64,000 nt of DNA from Streptomyces sp. ST2-7A (GCF_021390475.1 NZ_JAJUWS010000018.1:45151-109150); one strand, 5' to 3'. Shown: positions 45,493 to 54,421, numbered from the stretch's first letter. Notes: generated by a model not told the origin, from the sequence alone. Numbers and translations: made by a program.

Positions 45493-46062
45493 TCACCAGC
45501 CGGCCGTCCCCCCCGTCACCTCGCGGATGCCCGGCAGGGCGGCGTCCAGCACGGTGCCGAACCAGGCCGAGAACGGCCCCTCGGCACGACGTTCGGCCAG
45601 CCCTTCCGGGGTCACGAAGTCGATCTCGCAGATCTCGGCCGGATCGGGCCGGGGCTCCTCGTCCACCCGCCCGGCGAAGAGGTGGTTCCACTCCTGCTCC
45701 ACCAACCCGGAGGCGGGATCGGGGTGGTTGTACCGCACCGTTCCCACCGACCGCATCGAGACGGGCGCGAGGCCCAACTCCTCCACGGTGCGGCGGGTGG
45801 CGGCCAGGAACGGCGGCTCGGCCGGGTACGGGTGACCGCAACAGGTGTTGGACCACACCCCGGGGGAGTGGTACTTCTCCTTCGCCCGCCGCTGCAACAG
45901 CAGGCGTCCCTCCGCGTCGAAGAGGAAGACGGAGAACGCGCGGTGCAACAGCCCGGGGGCGCGATGGGCGGCCAGCTTCTCCTCGACGCCGACGGTCCGT
46001 CCCCGCTCGTCGACCAGCTCCAGCATGATCGGCTCGGCGGGTGGGGTGGTGCTGCGGGACAT
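45493..46062 (-). CDS. idi: isopentenyl-diphosphate delta-isomerase, type I
   Basis: 189 residues. ATG 46062 follows GGAAAGG. The Nudix-fold isomerase signature is complete: LHRAFSVFLFDAEGRLLLQR, the catalytic Cys in SPGVWSNTCCGHPYPAEPP, the metal-binding EE in AATRRTVEELGL, and the second Glu pair in SGLVEQEWNHLFAG. It interconverts IPP and DMAPP in the cytosol. Eleven kilobases away, the window encodes a prenyl diphosphate synthase and squalene enzymes that need both substrates. In other streptomycetes idi is also close to the zinc exporter gene. Confidence 0.95.
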   Translation of the reverse strand: MSRSTTPPAEPIMLELVDERGRTVGVEEKLAAHRAPGLLHRAFSVFLFDAEGRLLLQRRAKEKYHSPGVWSNTCCGHPYPAEPPFLAATRRTVEELGLAPVSMRSVGTVRYNHPDPASGLVEQEWNHLFAGRVDEEPRPDPAEICEIDFVTPEGLAERRAEGPFSAWFGTVLDAALPGIREVTGGTAGW

Positions 46063-46350
46063 GGGAGCCTTTCCGCTCACGGTGCGGGTCGCGGCCGGGC
46101 CGCGGGACGGATCGGGCCGGCGCCCCGGGGCGCCGACCACCCGACCCAGTCTGCCCCACCGGCTTTCCGGCGGGGGGTGCCCACCCCCGGGCGCCGCCCG
46201 CGCACCCCCGCGCGCCCCGGGCCCTCGGCCGGGTCGGGACGGCGGACCGCGCGCCGGACCCGCCCCGCGGGGGAGGCCGACGGTCCCCGGCACGGCGATT
46301 CTCCGGCACAGCGGTTCCCGGGCGGGGGAACGCGCGGGCATCGATCGGCG

Positions 46351-46370
46351 GCCGGGCCGGCCGGCCCGGC
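46351..46370 (-). terminator. 20-nt perfect palindrome beyond zitB
   Basis: GCCGGGCCGGCCGGCCCGGC is fully self-complementary and lies 44 bases past the zitB stop on the minus strand. Between it and the stop codon GGTGCCGTGGCC is tandemly duplicated (46379-46402). The wider gap 46063-46414 has no gene and also carries the idi upstream region. Confidence 0.55.
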
Positions 46371-46414
46371 CCCCGGCCGGTGCCGTGGCCGGTGCCGTGG
46401 CCGATCCCCCGCCG

Positions 46415-47350
46415 TCAGTGGCAGAGCCCGGCCTCGTGCCGGGCGTGCCCCGCCGGCTCCAATTGGAAGGTGCAATGCTCCACCGCGAAGTGCCCGCCCA
46501 GGCACTCCCGCAACTCGCGCAGGATCCGCTCGTGCCCCGCCGCGTCCAGGACCTCCGGCGCGACCACCACGTGCGCCGAGACCACCGGCATCCCCGAGGT
46601 GATGGTCCACAGGTGCACGTCGTGGACCTCCCGCACCCCCTCCACGCCCAGCATGTGCTCGCGGACCTCGTCCGGGTCCACCCCGCGCGGGGCGGTCTCC
46701 AGCAGTATCTCCAGCGCCTCCCCGGCCAGCCGCAGCGTGCGGGGGACGATCAGGCCCGCGATCACCAGGGAGGCGATCGGGTCCGCGTACCGCCAACCGG
46801 TCAGCAGGATCACCACGGCCGCCGCGACCACCGCCAGCGAACCCAGGGCGTCCGCCATCACCTCCAGGAAGGCTCCGCGCACGTTCAGACTCTCCCGCTG
46901 CCCGCGCATCAGCAGCGCCAGCGAGACGCCGTTGAGCGCCAACCCCAACAGGCCGAAGGCGATGGTGGGCCCGCCCGGCACCTCGGCCGGGTCGCGGAAC
47001 CGGTCGATCGCCTCGATCAGGATGTAGCCGCCGACGCCCAGCAGCAGCACGCAGTTCAGCAGCGCCGCCAGGATCTCCGCCCGGGCCAGGCCGAAGGTGC
47101 GCCGCGCCGCCGTCGGACGGTTGGCCAGGTGGATGGCGAAGAGCGCGGCGCCCAGGCCGATCACGTCGGTCGCCACGTGACCGGCGTCGGCCAGCAGTGC
47201 CAGCGAACCGGTCATCGCCGCGCCCACCGACTCGACGACCAGCAGCAGGCAGGCGATGCCGAGGGCGATCCACAGCCGGCCCCGGTGCGCCGCGCCGGCC
47301 GTGCCCCCGCCGCCCGCGCCGTGATGGCCGTGCCGGTGTCCGGCTCCCAT
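46415..47350 (-). CDS. zitB: zinc/cation-proton antiporter of the CDF family
   Basis: 311 residues. The His-rich N-terminus (MGAGHRHGHHGAGGGG) is followed by six helices; the metal site is formed by LLADAGHVATDVIGLGAALF and FLEVMADALGSLAVVAAAVV. The cytoplasmic C-terminal domain includes GVREVHDVHLWTITSGMPVV. CDF proteins expel Zn2+ against protons. Position next to idi and a Zur-box-like sequence upstream match the Streptomyces coelicolor zitB locus, where Zur activates this exporter in zinc excess. GGAGG precedes ATG 47350. The specificity and symbol are inferred. Confidence 0.85.
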   Translation of the reverse strand: MGAGHRHGHHGAGGGGTAGAAHRGRLWIALGIACLLLVVESVGAAMTGSLALLADAGHVATDVIGLGAALFAIHLANRPTAARRTFGLARAEILAALLNCVLLLGVGGYILIEAIDRFRDPAEVPGGPTIAFGLLGLALNGVSLALLMRGQRESLNVRGAFLEVMADALGSLAVVAAAVVILLTGWRYADPIASLVIAGLIVPRTLRLAGEALEILLETAPRGVDPDEVREHMLGVEGVREVHDVHLWTITSGMPVVSAHVVVAPEVLDAAGHERILRELRECLGGHFAVEHCTFQLEPAGHARHEAGLCH

Positions 47351-47543
47351 GCGTCCCGCCTCCGCGCGCGCTCGTCGTCCCCGGGCCCGTCCCGCCGGGA
47401 TGTCCTCCCGGGGCGCGGGGAGCCCTCGACGGGTCCCTCCGCACCACGCGACGGCACCCCGGCGCAGGTCCGGCCGGGGCGGCCGGCGAACCCCGGCGAG
47501 CACCCAGTGAACTACGCCCCGGGGGTATCGGGCAACGCGACGC

Positions 47544-47558
47544 CGAAAACCGTTGTCA
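47544..47558 (-). promoter_or_regulatory. Zur-box-like site upstream of zitB
   Basis: On the minus strand the sequence TGACAACGGTTTTCG matches the Streptomyces Zur consensus TGAAAATGATTTTCA at 11 of 15 positions and keeps its inverted symmetry. It overlaps the galE stop codon, about 195 bp upstream of zitB, which has no other close promoter context. Direct repression or activation cannot be told from sequence. Confidence 0.55.
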
Positions 47559-48584
47559 TCCCCTCTGACCTGCGCTTTCCCCTGTCTCTGTGACCTGCGC
47601 GTTCTCCGGCGCGGAGGTGGTCGCGAGCCGTCCCTCGCGGGCGGAGACGAGCATCTCCCGCATGTCGTGCGCGGCCGTGAACCCCAGCACCTCGCGGGCC
47701 CGGTCCACGGCGGCCACCACCCGTGCCGGGTCCCCGGCGCGCCGGGGACCGACCACCGGCTCGACCTCCGGCCGGCCCACCGCCTCGGCCGCCAGCACCG
47801 CCAGCTCCCGCACCGAGACCCCCGTGCCGGTCCCGATGTTCACCGTCAGGTCCGACCCCGCCGCGGCCCCCGTCAGGTACCGGGCGGCCGCCAGGTGGGC
47901 CGCCGCCACGTCCGCCACGTGCACGTAGTCCCGCACACAGGTGCCGTCGGGGGTGGCGTAGTCGTCCCCGTGGATCACCGGGGCCTCGCCACGGGCCAGC
48001 CGCTCGAGGAAGATCGGCACCACGTTGGAGCGTCCCCGGTCCGCCAGTTCCGGGCGGGCCGTGCCCGCCACGTTGAAGTACCGCAGGCAGGCGGTGGCGA
48101 GGCCGTGCGCCGCCCCCGTGGCCCGCACCAGCCACTCACCGGCCAGCTTCGTCTCCCCGTAGGGGTTCACCGGCCGACAGGGGGTCTCCTCGGTCACCGG
48201 CCCGTCCCCCGGCGGTGTGCCGTAGACGGCGGCGGAGGAGGAGAGGAGGAAGCGCCCCACCCCCGCCGCGACCGCCGCCTCCAGCAGCACCGTGAGGCCG
48301 TGCACGTTGTCCCGGTAGTACAGCAGCGGGTCGGCCACCGACTCGGCGACCTCCTTGCGCGCGGCCAGGTGCACCACCCCCTCCACCGCGTGCTCCGCCA
48401 GCGTCCGGTCCAGCAGCGCCCGGTCCGCCACGGAGCCCCGCACCAGCGGAACCCCCTCCGGGAGGCGCCCGGCCACCCCGGAGGAGAGGTCGTCCAGCGC
48501 CACCACGGACTCCCCGGCCTCCGCCATGGCCCGGGCCACGTGCGCCCCGATGTAGCCGGCACCGCCAATGATCAGCCACGTCAT
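47556..48584 (-). CDS. galE: UDP-glucose 4-epimerase
   Basis: 342 residues. The extended SDR fold starts MTWLIIGGAGYIGAHVARAM; the catalytic triad is in FLLSSSAAVYG (Ser) and CRPVNPYGETKLAGEWL (Tyr-x-x-x-Lys). DYATPDGTCVRDYVHVADVA is the classic GalE substrate segment. It interconverts UDP-glucose and UDP-galactose in the cytosol. It is divergent from the CDP-alcohol/glycosyltransferase/ABC export run and could supply its sugar nucleotide. ATG 48584 is the first codon of the Rossmann strand. Confidence 0.9.
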   Translation of the reverse strand: MTWLIIGGAGYIGAHVARAMAEAGESVVALDDLSSGVAGRLPEGVPLVRGSVADRALLDRTLAEHAVEGVVHLAARKEVAESVADPLLYYRDNVHGLTVLLEAAVAAGVGRFLLSSSAAVYGTPPGDGPVTEETPCRPVNPYGETKLAGEWLVRATGAAHGLATACLRYFNVAGTARPELADRGRSNVVPIFLERLARGEAPVIHGDDYATPDGTCVRDYVHVADVAAAHLAAARYLTGAAAGSDLTVNIGTGTGVSVRELAVLAAEAVGRPEVEPVVGPRRAGDPARVVAAVDRAREVLGFTAAHDMREMLVSAREGRLATTSAPENAQVTETGESAGQRG

Positions 48585-48639
48585 GTCCGGCAGCCTACTG
48601 CCGGGCGCCGCGCGGCCCGTCGCCCGGCCGGCCCACCCG

Positions 48640-48670
48640 GGTGTCCGGTGTCCGAACCCGGCCGGACACC
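48640..48670. promoter_or_regulatory. inverted repeat in the galE / polyol-phosphate operon divergent region
   Basis: GGTGTCCGG (48640-48648) and CCGGACACC (48662-48670) are exact 9-bp complements. GGTGTCC is also directly repeated at 48647. The element lies between two divergent gene starts, so an operator is more likely than a terminator. Confidence 0.45.
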
Positions 48671-48837
48671 GCGGGGGAGAAGTCGGTGATGTGGGCAACC
48701 CGACAGCGGTGAAGCCGAGGTGAACACCCTCCCGTTCGATCGGATAGCCTCAGCCCCCGTATCCCGGCCCCGTGTCCGGCGCCCGGCCCGGTCCCGCCGC
48801 CTGCGCGGCCGTGGCGCGTCCCAAGGAGTGAGTTCAG

Positions 48838-50838
48838 CTGTCGATCGCCATCCTCATCGGTGACCCCCCGGCCGGTTCGGCCCTGGAGGACCACCTGCGG
48901 GCGCTCGGCTTCACGCCGCGCCCCGTCGAAGCGGGCGCCGCCGGGCACGCCTCCCGGGCCGCCCGGGCCGTGGAACGGGAGTTGGCGGGGGTGCCCGCCG
49001 GAACCCCGGTCGCGGTGGTCGACGCCGATCTCGTCGGACATCGACACGCCCTGCGGCTGGCCCTCACCGACCCCCGCTTCCCGGCGGCGGCCGTCCCCGG
49101 CGTGCTGCTGGTGCGACCCGGGGCCCGGGCCGCGCTGGCCGACGGCCTGGAGGCGATCGCCGGGGCCCGCCCCGGCGACACCCGCCTCCTGGACCCGGAC
49201 ACCCCGCTGCCCGACCTGCTGGCGACCCGGGCGGAGGAATCGGGCACGGCCGTCCACCGGCCCGCGCTCGGCACGCTGGTCGCCGCCGTCTCGCGCACCG
49301 CCGCGGAACGCGCCGCCGCCGAGGAGGGGATCGTGGCCGTCGACGACGAACGGGTGCGCCTGGACTCGGCGGTCAAGTCTCGCGACGGCTTCTTCACCAC
49401 CTTCGCGATCAGCCCCTGGTCCCGGTACCTGGCCCGCTGGTGCGCCCGCCGCGGCCTGACCCCCAACCAGGTCACCACCGCCTCCCTGGCGGTGGCCCTG
49501 ATCGCCGCCGGATGCGCCGCGACCGGCACCCGCGGCGGCTTCGTCGCCGCCGGGGCGCTCCTGCTGTTCTCCTTCGCGCTGGACTGCGCCGACGGACAAC
49601 TGGCCCGCTACACCCTGGCCTACTCCACGCTCGGCGCCTGGCTGGACGCCACCTTCGACCGGGTCAAGGAGTACGCCTTCTACGCCGGTCTGGCGATCGG
49701 GGCCGTGCGGGCGGGGGACGACGGGACCATCTGGACCCTCGCCCTGGGCGCGATGGTGTTGCAGACCTGCCGGCACATCGTCGACTTCGCCTTCACCGAG
49801 AGCACCGCCCCGCCCCCCGCCGGCACCCCGCCGGGCGGGACGGCCCCGGCGACCGACGCCGATGCCGCCGGACGCGCCGCCGCGCTCTCCGGCCGCCTGG
49901 ACCGGGTGGGTTGGACGATCTGGCTGCGCCGCATGATCATCCTGCCGATCGGCGAGCGCTGGGCCCTGATCGCCCTCCTCACCGCCCTGACCACCCCGCG
50001 CGTCACCCTCGTGGTCCTGCTGGTCGCCGGCGGTTTCGCCGCCTGCTACACCACCGCCGGCCGCGTCCTGCGCTCGCTGCGCCCGCGCACCGTCACCCCG
50101 GAGGCCGCCCGCGCCCTGGAGATCCTCACCGACAGCGGCCCCCTGGCCGATGGTGTGGCCCGGCTCGGCGCCGGACACCGCCGCCCCGGCGGCTTCGCGG
50201 CCCCGCTGTGGGCGCTGGCCGCCGTCCTCCTGGCCCCGGGCGCGCTGCTGTTGCCCGGCGTGGCCGGAGCCGTCTGGACGCCGCTGCTCGCCCTCGGGTA
50301 CGCGGTGTGCGCGGGCCTGGCCGTCGCCGCGCCGCCCACCGGTCGACTGGACTGGTTGCTGCCGCCGCTGTTCCGCCTCGGCGAGTACGGCACCGTCCTG
50401 GTGCTCGCCGCACACGCCCGGGGCGGGGATGACGGGTGGGTGAACGCGACCCTGCCGGCCGCTTTCTGCCTGGTGGCCGTCACCGCCTACCATCACTACG
50501 ACACGGTGTACCGCCTGCGCGGCGGTGCCGGGGCGCCGCCCCGCCGACTGGTCCTCGCCCTCGGGGGCCACGAGGGCCGGGTCCTGCTGGTCGTCGCCGC
50601 CTCCGCCCTCTGGGCGGCGGGAGGCGCCGGCCTGACCCTCACCCTGGCGATCGCGGCCGCCGCGCTCGCCGTGGTCGTGCCCGCCGAGAGCGTCCGGTTC
50701 TGGACCTCCTCCTCGGCGCCCGCCGTCCACGACGACGCGGACCCGACCGACCCCCGAACCGACACCCCGACCGACGACACCGCCGGCCGCCGCGACAACG
50801 GCCCCGACGGAACAAGGGAAAACGGAGTACCCGCATGA
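48838..50838 (+). CDS. DUF5941 / CDP-alcohol phosphatidyltransferase membrane protein, CTG start
   Basis: 666 residues if translation starts at CTG 48838. AAGGAG lies nine bases before it, an in-frame TGA ends at 48831, and the encoded SIAILIGDPPAGSALEDHLR matches the expected N-terminus. The next normal start (GTG 48970) would lose 44 residues. A nucleotidyl-like N-terminal half (DADLVGHRHALRLALTDPRF) is followed by a CDP-alcohol phosphotransferase core with DCADGQLAR and GAWLDATFD, the D-x2-D-G-x2-A-R...G-x3-D-x3-D motif. About eight more helices complete it. It transfers a phospho-alcohol from CDP to an unknown acceptor in the membrane. Confidence 0.87.
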   Translation: MSIAILIGDPPAGSALEDHLRALGFTPRPVEAGAAGHASRAARAVERELAGVPAGTPVAVVDADLVGHRHALRLALTDPRFPAAAVPGVLLVRPGARAALADGLEAIAGARPGDTRLLDPDTPLPDLLATRAEESGTAVHRPALGTLVAAVSRTAAERAAAEEGIVAVDDERVRLDSAVKSRDGFFTTFAISPWSRYLARWCARRGLTPNQVTTASLAVALIAAGCAATGTRGGFVAAGALLLFSFALDCADGQLARYTLAYSTLGAWLDATFDRVKEYAFYAGLAIGAVRAGDDGTIWTLALGAMVLQTCRHIVDFAFTESTAPPPAGTPPGGTAPATDADAAGRAAALSGRLDRVGWTIWLRRMIILPIGERWALIALLTALTTPRVTLVVLLVAGGFAACYTTAGRVLRSLRPRTVTPEAARALEILTDSGPLADGVARLGAGHRRPGGFAAPLWALAAVLLAPGALLLPGVAGAVWTPLLALGYAVCAGLAVAAPPTGRLDWLLPPLFRLGEYGTVLVLAAHARGGDDGWVNATLPAAFCLVAVTAYHHYDTVYRLRGGAGAPPRRLVLALGGHEGRVLLVVAASALWAAGGAGLTLTLAIAAAALAVVVPAESVRFWTSSSAPAVHDDADPTDPRTDTPTDDTAGRRDNGPDGTRENGVPA

Positions 50839-51608
50839 TCGGCCTCGTGCTCGCGGCAGGCGCCGGACGGCGTCTGCGTCCCTACACCGACACCCTGCCC
50901 AAGGCACTGGTGCCGGTCGGGCCCGAGGGGGCCGAGGCGGAGGGAGCCGTCCCCGGTGAGGCGAAGAGCGTCCTGGACCTCACCCTCGCCAACTTCGCCG
51001 AGGTCGGCCTCACCGACGCGGCGATCGTGGTCGGCTACCGGCGCGAGGCGGTGTACGAGCGGCGCGCCGCCCTGGAGGCGCGGTACGGCGTGAAGCTCAC
51101 CCTCATCGACAACGACAAGGCCGAGGAGTGGAACAACGCCTACTCCCTGTGGTGCGCCCGGGACGCCCTGCGCGAGGGCGTCATCCTCGCCAACGGCGAC
51201 ACCGTCCACCCGCCCTCGGTCGAGCGCGCCCTGTTGGAGGCGCGTGGCGGTGACCGCCGGATCATCCTGGCCCTGGACACCGTCAAGAAGCTCGCCGACG
51301 AGGAGATGAAGGTCGTCGTCGACCCGGCGAGCGGGGTGCGCCGCATCACCAAGCTGATGGACCCGGCCGAGGCCAGCGGCGAGTACATCGGCGTCACCCT
51401 CATCGAGTCCTCCGCCGCGGCCGACCTGGCCGACGCGCTGAAGGTCACCTTCGAGCGCGACCCCGACCTGTACTACGAGGACGGCTACCAGGAGCTGGTG
51501 AACCGGGGCTTCCGCGTCGACACCGCCCCGATCGGCGAGGTGGCCTGGGTGGAGATCGACAACCACGCCGACCTGGCACGCGGACGGGAGATCGCATGCC
51601 GGTACTGA
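50835..51608 (+). CDS. sugar/polyol-phosphate nucleotidyltransferase (LicC-like)
   Basis: 257 residues; ATG overlaps the previous stop (ATGA). The signature LVLAAGAGRRLRPYTDTLPK then ALVPVGP binds NTP, and DNDKAEEWNNAYSLWCARDA recalls the acceptor-site segment of CTP:phosphocholine cytidylyltransferases. ILANGDTVHP supplies a metal-binding Asp. An insertion at residues 30-45 (EGAEAEGAVPGEAKSV) is unusual. In context it should make the CDP-activated alcohol used by the two CDP-alcohol phosphotransferases. CTP rather than UTP or dTTP is inferred from context. Confidence 0.87.
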   Translation: MIGLVLAAGAGRRLRPYTDTLPKALVPVGPEGAEAEGAVPGEAKSVLDLTLANFAEVGLTDAAIVVGYRREAVYERRAALEARYGVKLTLIDNDKAEEWNNAYSLWCARDALREGVILANGDTVHPPSVERALLEARGGDRRIILALDTVKKLADEEMKVVVDPASGVRRITKLMDPAEASGEYIGVTLIESSAAADLADALKVTFERDPDLYYEDGYQELVNRGFRVDTAPIGEVAWVEIDNHADLARGREIACRY

Positions 51609-52747
51609 CCCGGCTCATCCCCTCGCCGGTCACCGTCGACATCCGCCCCGGCGCCCTGGCCGACCTGGCCGGACTGCTCGCCGACCAGCGCATCGCCCCC
51701 ACCGGCAAGCTGGCCTTCGCCATCAGCGGTGGCTCCGGCCGCCGGCTGCGCGAGCGGCTGGAGCCCACCCTGGAGGGCGCCGAGTGGTTCGAGGTCGGCG
51801 GCGGCACCCTGGACGACGCGGTCGAACTCGCCGGCGCCCTGAAATCCGGCCACTACGACGCGGTGGTCGGACTGGGCGGCGGCAAGATCATCGACTGCGC
51901 CAAGTTCGCCGCCGCCCGGGTGGGACTGTCCCTGGTGGCCGTGGCCACCAACCTCTCCCACGACGGTCTGTGCTCGCCCGTCGCGACCCTCGACAACGAC
52001 GCGGGCCGCGGCTCCTACGGCGTGCCCACTCCGATCGCCGTGGTGATCGACCTGTCGGTGATCCGGGAGGCCCCGCCCCGCTTCGTGCGCTCCGGCATCG
52101 GCGACGTGATCTCCAACATCTCGGCCGTCGCGGACTGGGAGCTCTCCCACCGCGAGACCGGCGAGGCGATCGACGGCCTCGCCGCCGCCATGGCCCGCCA
52201 GGCCGGCGAGGCCGTCCTGCGGCACCCCGGGGACTGCGACGACGACGACTTCCTCACCGTCCTCGCCGAGGGACTGGTACTCACCGGCATCTCGATGTCC
52301 ATCGCGGGGGACAGCCGCCCCGCCTCCGGCGCCTGCCACGAGATCAACCACGCCTTCGACCTGCTCTTCCCGCAGCGCCGCGCCCCCCACGGCGAGCAGT
52401 GCGGGCTCGGCGCCGCCTTCGCGATGCACCTGCGCGGGGCGGGGGCGAAGACCGGGTTGATCATCGAGACGCTCCGCCGGCACCGCCTGCCGGTGCTCCC
52501 CACCGAGATCGGCTTCGACCCGGAGGAGTTCCTCCGGGTCGTGGAGTACGCCCCGCGCACCCGCCCCGGGCGCTACACGATCCTCGAACACCTCGACCTG
52601 TCCACCGACCAGATCAGGGACGCGTACGCCGACTATGTCGACCTCGTCAACACCATCGACGCCGGGCGGCCCCGGGACCGGGAACGACCCGCGGGGGACG
52701 ACGGGGAAGGACGGCCCGAGCCGACCGCCCCGGCCCTCCATCGCTGA
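51596..52747 (+). CDS. iron-containing alcohol dehydrogenase, sn-glycerol-1-phosphate dehydrogenase (AraM/EgsA)-like
   Basis: 383 residues, overlapping the previous gene by 13 bases. The dehydroquinate-synthase-like fold shows AVVGLGGGKIIDCAKFAA (NAD binding) and VAVATNLSHDGLCSPVATL, equivalent to the ASHDG-SP segment of archaeal glycerol-1-phosphate dehydrogenase. Metal His residues lie in GACHEINHAFDLLFPQ and APHGEQCGLG. Such enzymes reduce DHAP to sn-glycerol-1-phosphate; related polyol phosphates are possible. In this operon it would make the alcohol that is CDP-activated. The C-terminal 25 residues are disordered and overlap the next gene. Confidence 0.88.
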   Translation: MPVLTRLIPSPVTVDIRPGALADLAGLLADQRIAPTGKLAFAISGGSGRRLRERLEPTLEGAEWFEVGGGTLDDAVELAGALKSGHYDAVVGLGGGKIIDCAKFAAARVGLSLVAVATNLSHDGLCSPVATLDNDAGRGSYGVPTPIAVVIDLSVIREAPPRFVRSGIGDVISNISAVADWELSHRETGEAIDGLAAAMARQAGEAVLRHPGDCDDDDFLTVLAEGLVLTGISMSIAGDSRPASGACHEINHAFDLLFPQRRAPHGEQCGLGAAFAMHLRGAGAKTGLIIETLRRHRLPVLPTEIGFDPEEFLRVVEYAPRTRPGRYTILEHLDLSTDQIRDAYADYVDLVNTIDAGRPRDRERPAGDDGEGRPEPTAPALHR

Positions 52748-53510
52748 ACTGCGTCCGGTCGTCCACCCCGAGGGGATCAAGGACCGCCGCAGCGGGGAGC
52801 ACTGGGCCGGCCGGCTCTACATGCGGGAGATCTCCCTGCGGTGGACCCGCCTGCTGGTGAACAGCCGGATCACCCCCAACCAGCTGACCCACCTCATGGT
52901 GCTCACCGGGGTCGGCGCCGGCGCGGCCCTGCTGATCCCCGGCATCCTCGGCGCGGTCCTCGCCGCGTTGCTGATCCAGCTCTACCTGCTGCTGGACTGC
53001 GTGGACGGCGAGGTCGCCCGCTGGCGTCGGCAGACCTCGGTGACCGGCGTCTACCTGGACCGGATCGGCCACTACCTCGCCGAGGCGGCGCTCCTGGTGG
53101 GCTTCGGCCTGCGCGCGGCCGACCTCTTCGGCCGCGAGGGCGCCGGCGGTGAGTGGATGTGGGCCTTCCTCGGCACCCTCGCCGCGCTGGGCGCCATCCT
53201 CATCAAGGCCGAGACCGACCTGGTGGACGTCGCCCGCAGCCGCAGCGGGATGTCGGCGGCGCGCGAGGAGGCGGCCGTGCCGCGCTCCTCCCGGGTCGCG
53301 CTGGCCCGTCGGGCCGCCGCCGCGCTGAAGTTCCACCGGCTGGTCGGCGGGGTGGAGGCATCGCTGTTCATCCTCGTGGTCGCGATCGCCGACCTGATCG
53401 CGGGCGGGCTGTTCTTCACCCGGCTCGGCGTGGTCGTGCTGGCCGCCGTGGCGGTCCTGCAGACCGTGCTGCACCTGGTCTCCATCCTCGCCTCCAGCAG
53501 GCTGCGGTGA
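52635..53510 (+). CDS. CDP-alcohol phosphatidyltransferase family membrane protein
   Basis: 291 residues. The only normal start in frame is ATG 52635, inside the dehydrogenase gene, giving a 113-base overlap and a disordered 33-residue leader before SIAELRPVVHPEGIKDRRSG. The catalytic motif DCVDGEVARWRRQTSVTGVY with LDRIGHYLAE is complete, and five to six helices surround it. This is the second CDP-alcohol phosphotransferase of the operon, so two distinct acceptors or successive transfers are likely. The stop overlaps the glycosyltransferase start (GTGA). Confidence 0.87.
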   Translation: MSTSSTPSTPGGPGTGNDPRGTTGKDGPSRPPRPSIAELRPVVHPEGIKDRRSGEHWAGRLYMREISLRWTRLLVNSRITPNQLTHLMVLTGVGAGAALLIPGILGAVLAALLIQLYLLLDCVDGEVARWRRQTSVTGVYLDRIGHYLAEAALLVGFGLRAADLFGREGAGGEWMWAFLGTLAALGAILIKAETDLVDVARSRSGMSAAREEAAVPRSSRVALARRAAAALKFHRLVGGVEASLFILVVAIADLIAGGLFFTRLGVVVLAAVAVLQTVLHLVSILASSRLR

Positions 53511-54421
53511 GCGGCGCGGAGCCGACCGGGCCGGCGGGGCGGGAGCGGGTCCGCCTCGGCGCGGTGATCATCACCATGGGCAACCGCCCCGCCGAGCTGA
53601 ACGCCCTCCTGGACTCCGTCGCGGACCAGAAGGGCGAGCCGATCGAGGTCGTCGTCGTCGGCAACGGCGCCCCGCTGCCCGATCTGCCCGAGGGCGTGCG
53701 CAGCGTCGAGCTGCCGGAGAACCTCGGCATCCCGGGTGGTCGGAACGTCGGCGTCGAGGCGTTCGGCCCCGCCGGGGAGGAGGTCGACGTCCTGCTCTTC
53801 CTCGACGACGACGGTCTGCTGCCCGACCCCGAAACCGCCGAGCGGGTCCGTGACGCCTTCGCCGCCGATCCCCGCCTGGGCATCGTCAGCTTCCGCATCG
53901 CCGATCCGGGGACCGGCGTCACGCAGCGTCGGCACGTTCCCCGACTGCGGGCCTCGGACCCGGAGCGCTCCTCGCGGGTCACCACCTTCCTGGGCGGTGC
54001 CAACGCCGTGCGCACCCGGGTCTTCGCCGAGGTCGGCGGTCTGCCGGACGCCTTCTTCTACGCGCACGAGGAGACCGACCTGGCCTGGCGCGCGCTGGAC
54101 GCGGGGTGGGGCATCGAGTACCGCGCCGACTGTGTGCTGCACCACCCCACCACCTCACCGGCCCGGCACGCCGTCTACCACCGCATGGTGGCCCGCAACC
54201 GGGTGTGGCTGGCCCGCCGCAATCTCCCGCTGCCGCTGATTCCGGTCTATCTTTCGGTGTGGCTGCTGCTCACCCTGCTCCGCCGTCCCTCCCGGGCCGC
54301 CCTGGGGGCCTGGTTCGGCGGGTTCGCGGAGGGCTGGCGGACCCCCTGTGGTCCGCGACGTCCGATGCGCTGGCGGACCGTGTGGCGGCTGACCCGACTG
54401 GGCCGCCCCCCGGTCATCTGA
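53507..54421 (+). CDS. family 2 glycosyltransferase
   Basis: 304 residues from GTG 53507 (GTGA overlap). GT-A fold: LGAVIITMGNRPAELNALLD, VEVVVVGNG-type strand, NLGIPGGRNVGVEAFG, the DxD-like metal site in LLFLDDDGLLPDPETAERVR, acceptor region FLGGANAVRTRVFAEVGGLP, and the catalytic-base segment FFYAHEETDLAWRALDAGWG (EETDLAWR matches the ED-type motif). The C-terminal 70 residues are basic and amphipathic, suggesting membrane association. Likely adds a sugar to the polyol-phosphate product before export. Confidence 0.9.
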   Translation: MSGAEPTGPAGRERVRLGAVIITMGNRPAELNALLDSVADQKGEPIEVVVVGNGAPLPDLPEGVRSVELPENLGIPGGRNVGVEAFGPAGEEVDVLLFLDDDGLLPDPETAERVRDAFAADPRLGIVSFRIADPGTGVTQRRHVPRLRASDPERSSRVTTFLGGANAVRTRVFAEVGGLPDAFFYAHEETDLAWRALDAGWGIEYRADCVLHHPTTSPARHAVYHRMVARNRVWLARRNLPLPLIPVYLSVWLLLTLLRRPSRAALGAWFGGFAEGWRTPCGPRRPMRWRTVWRLTRLGRPPVI

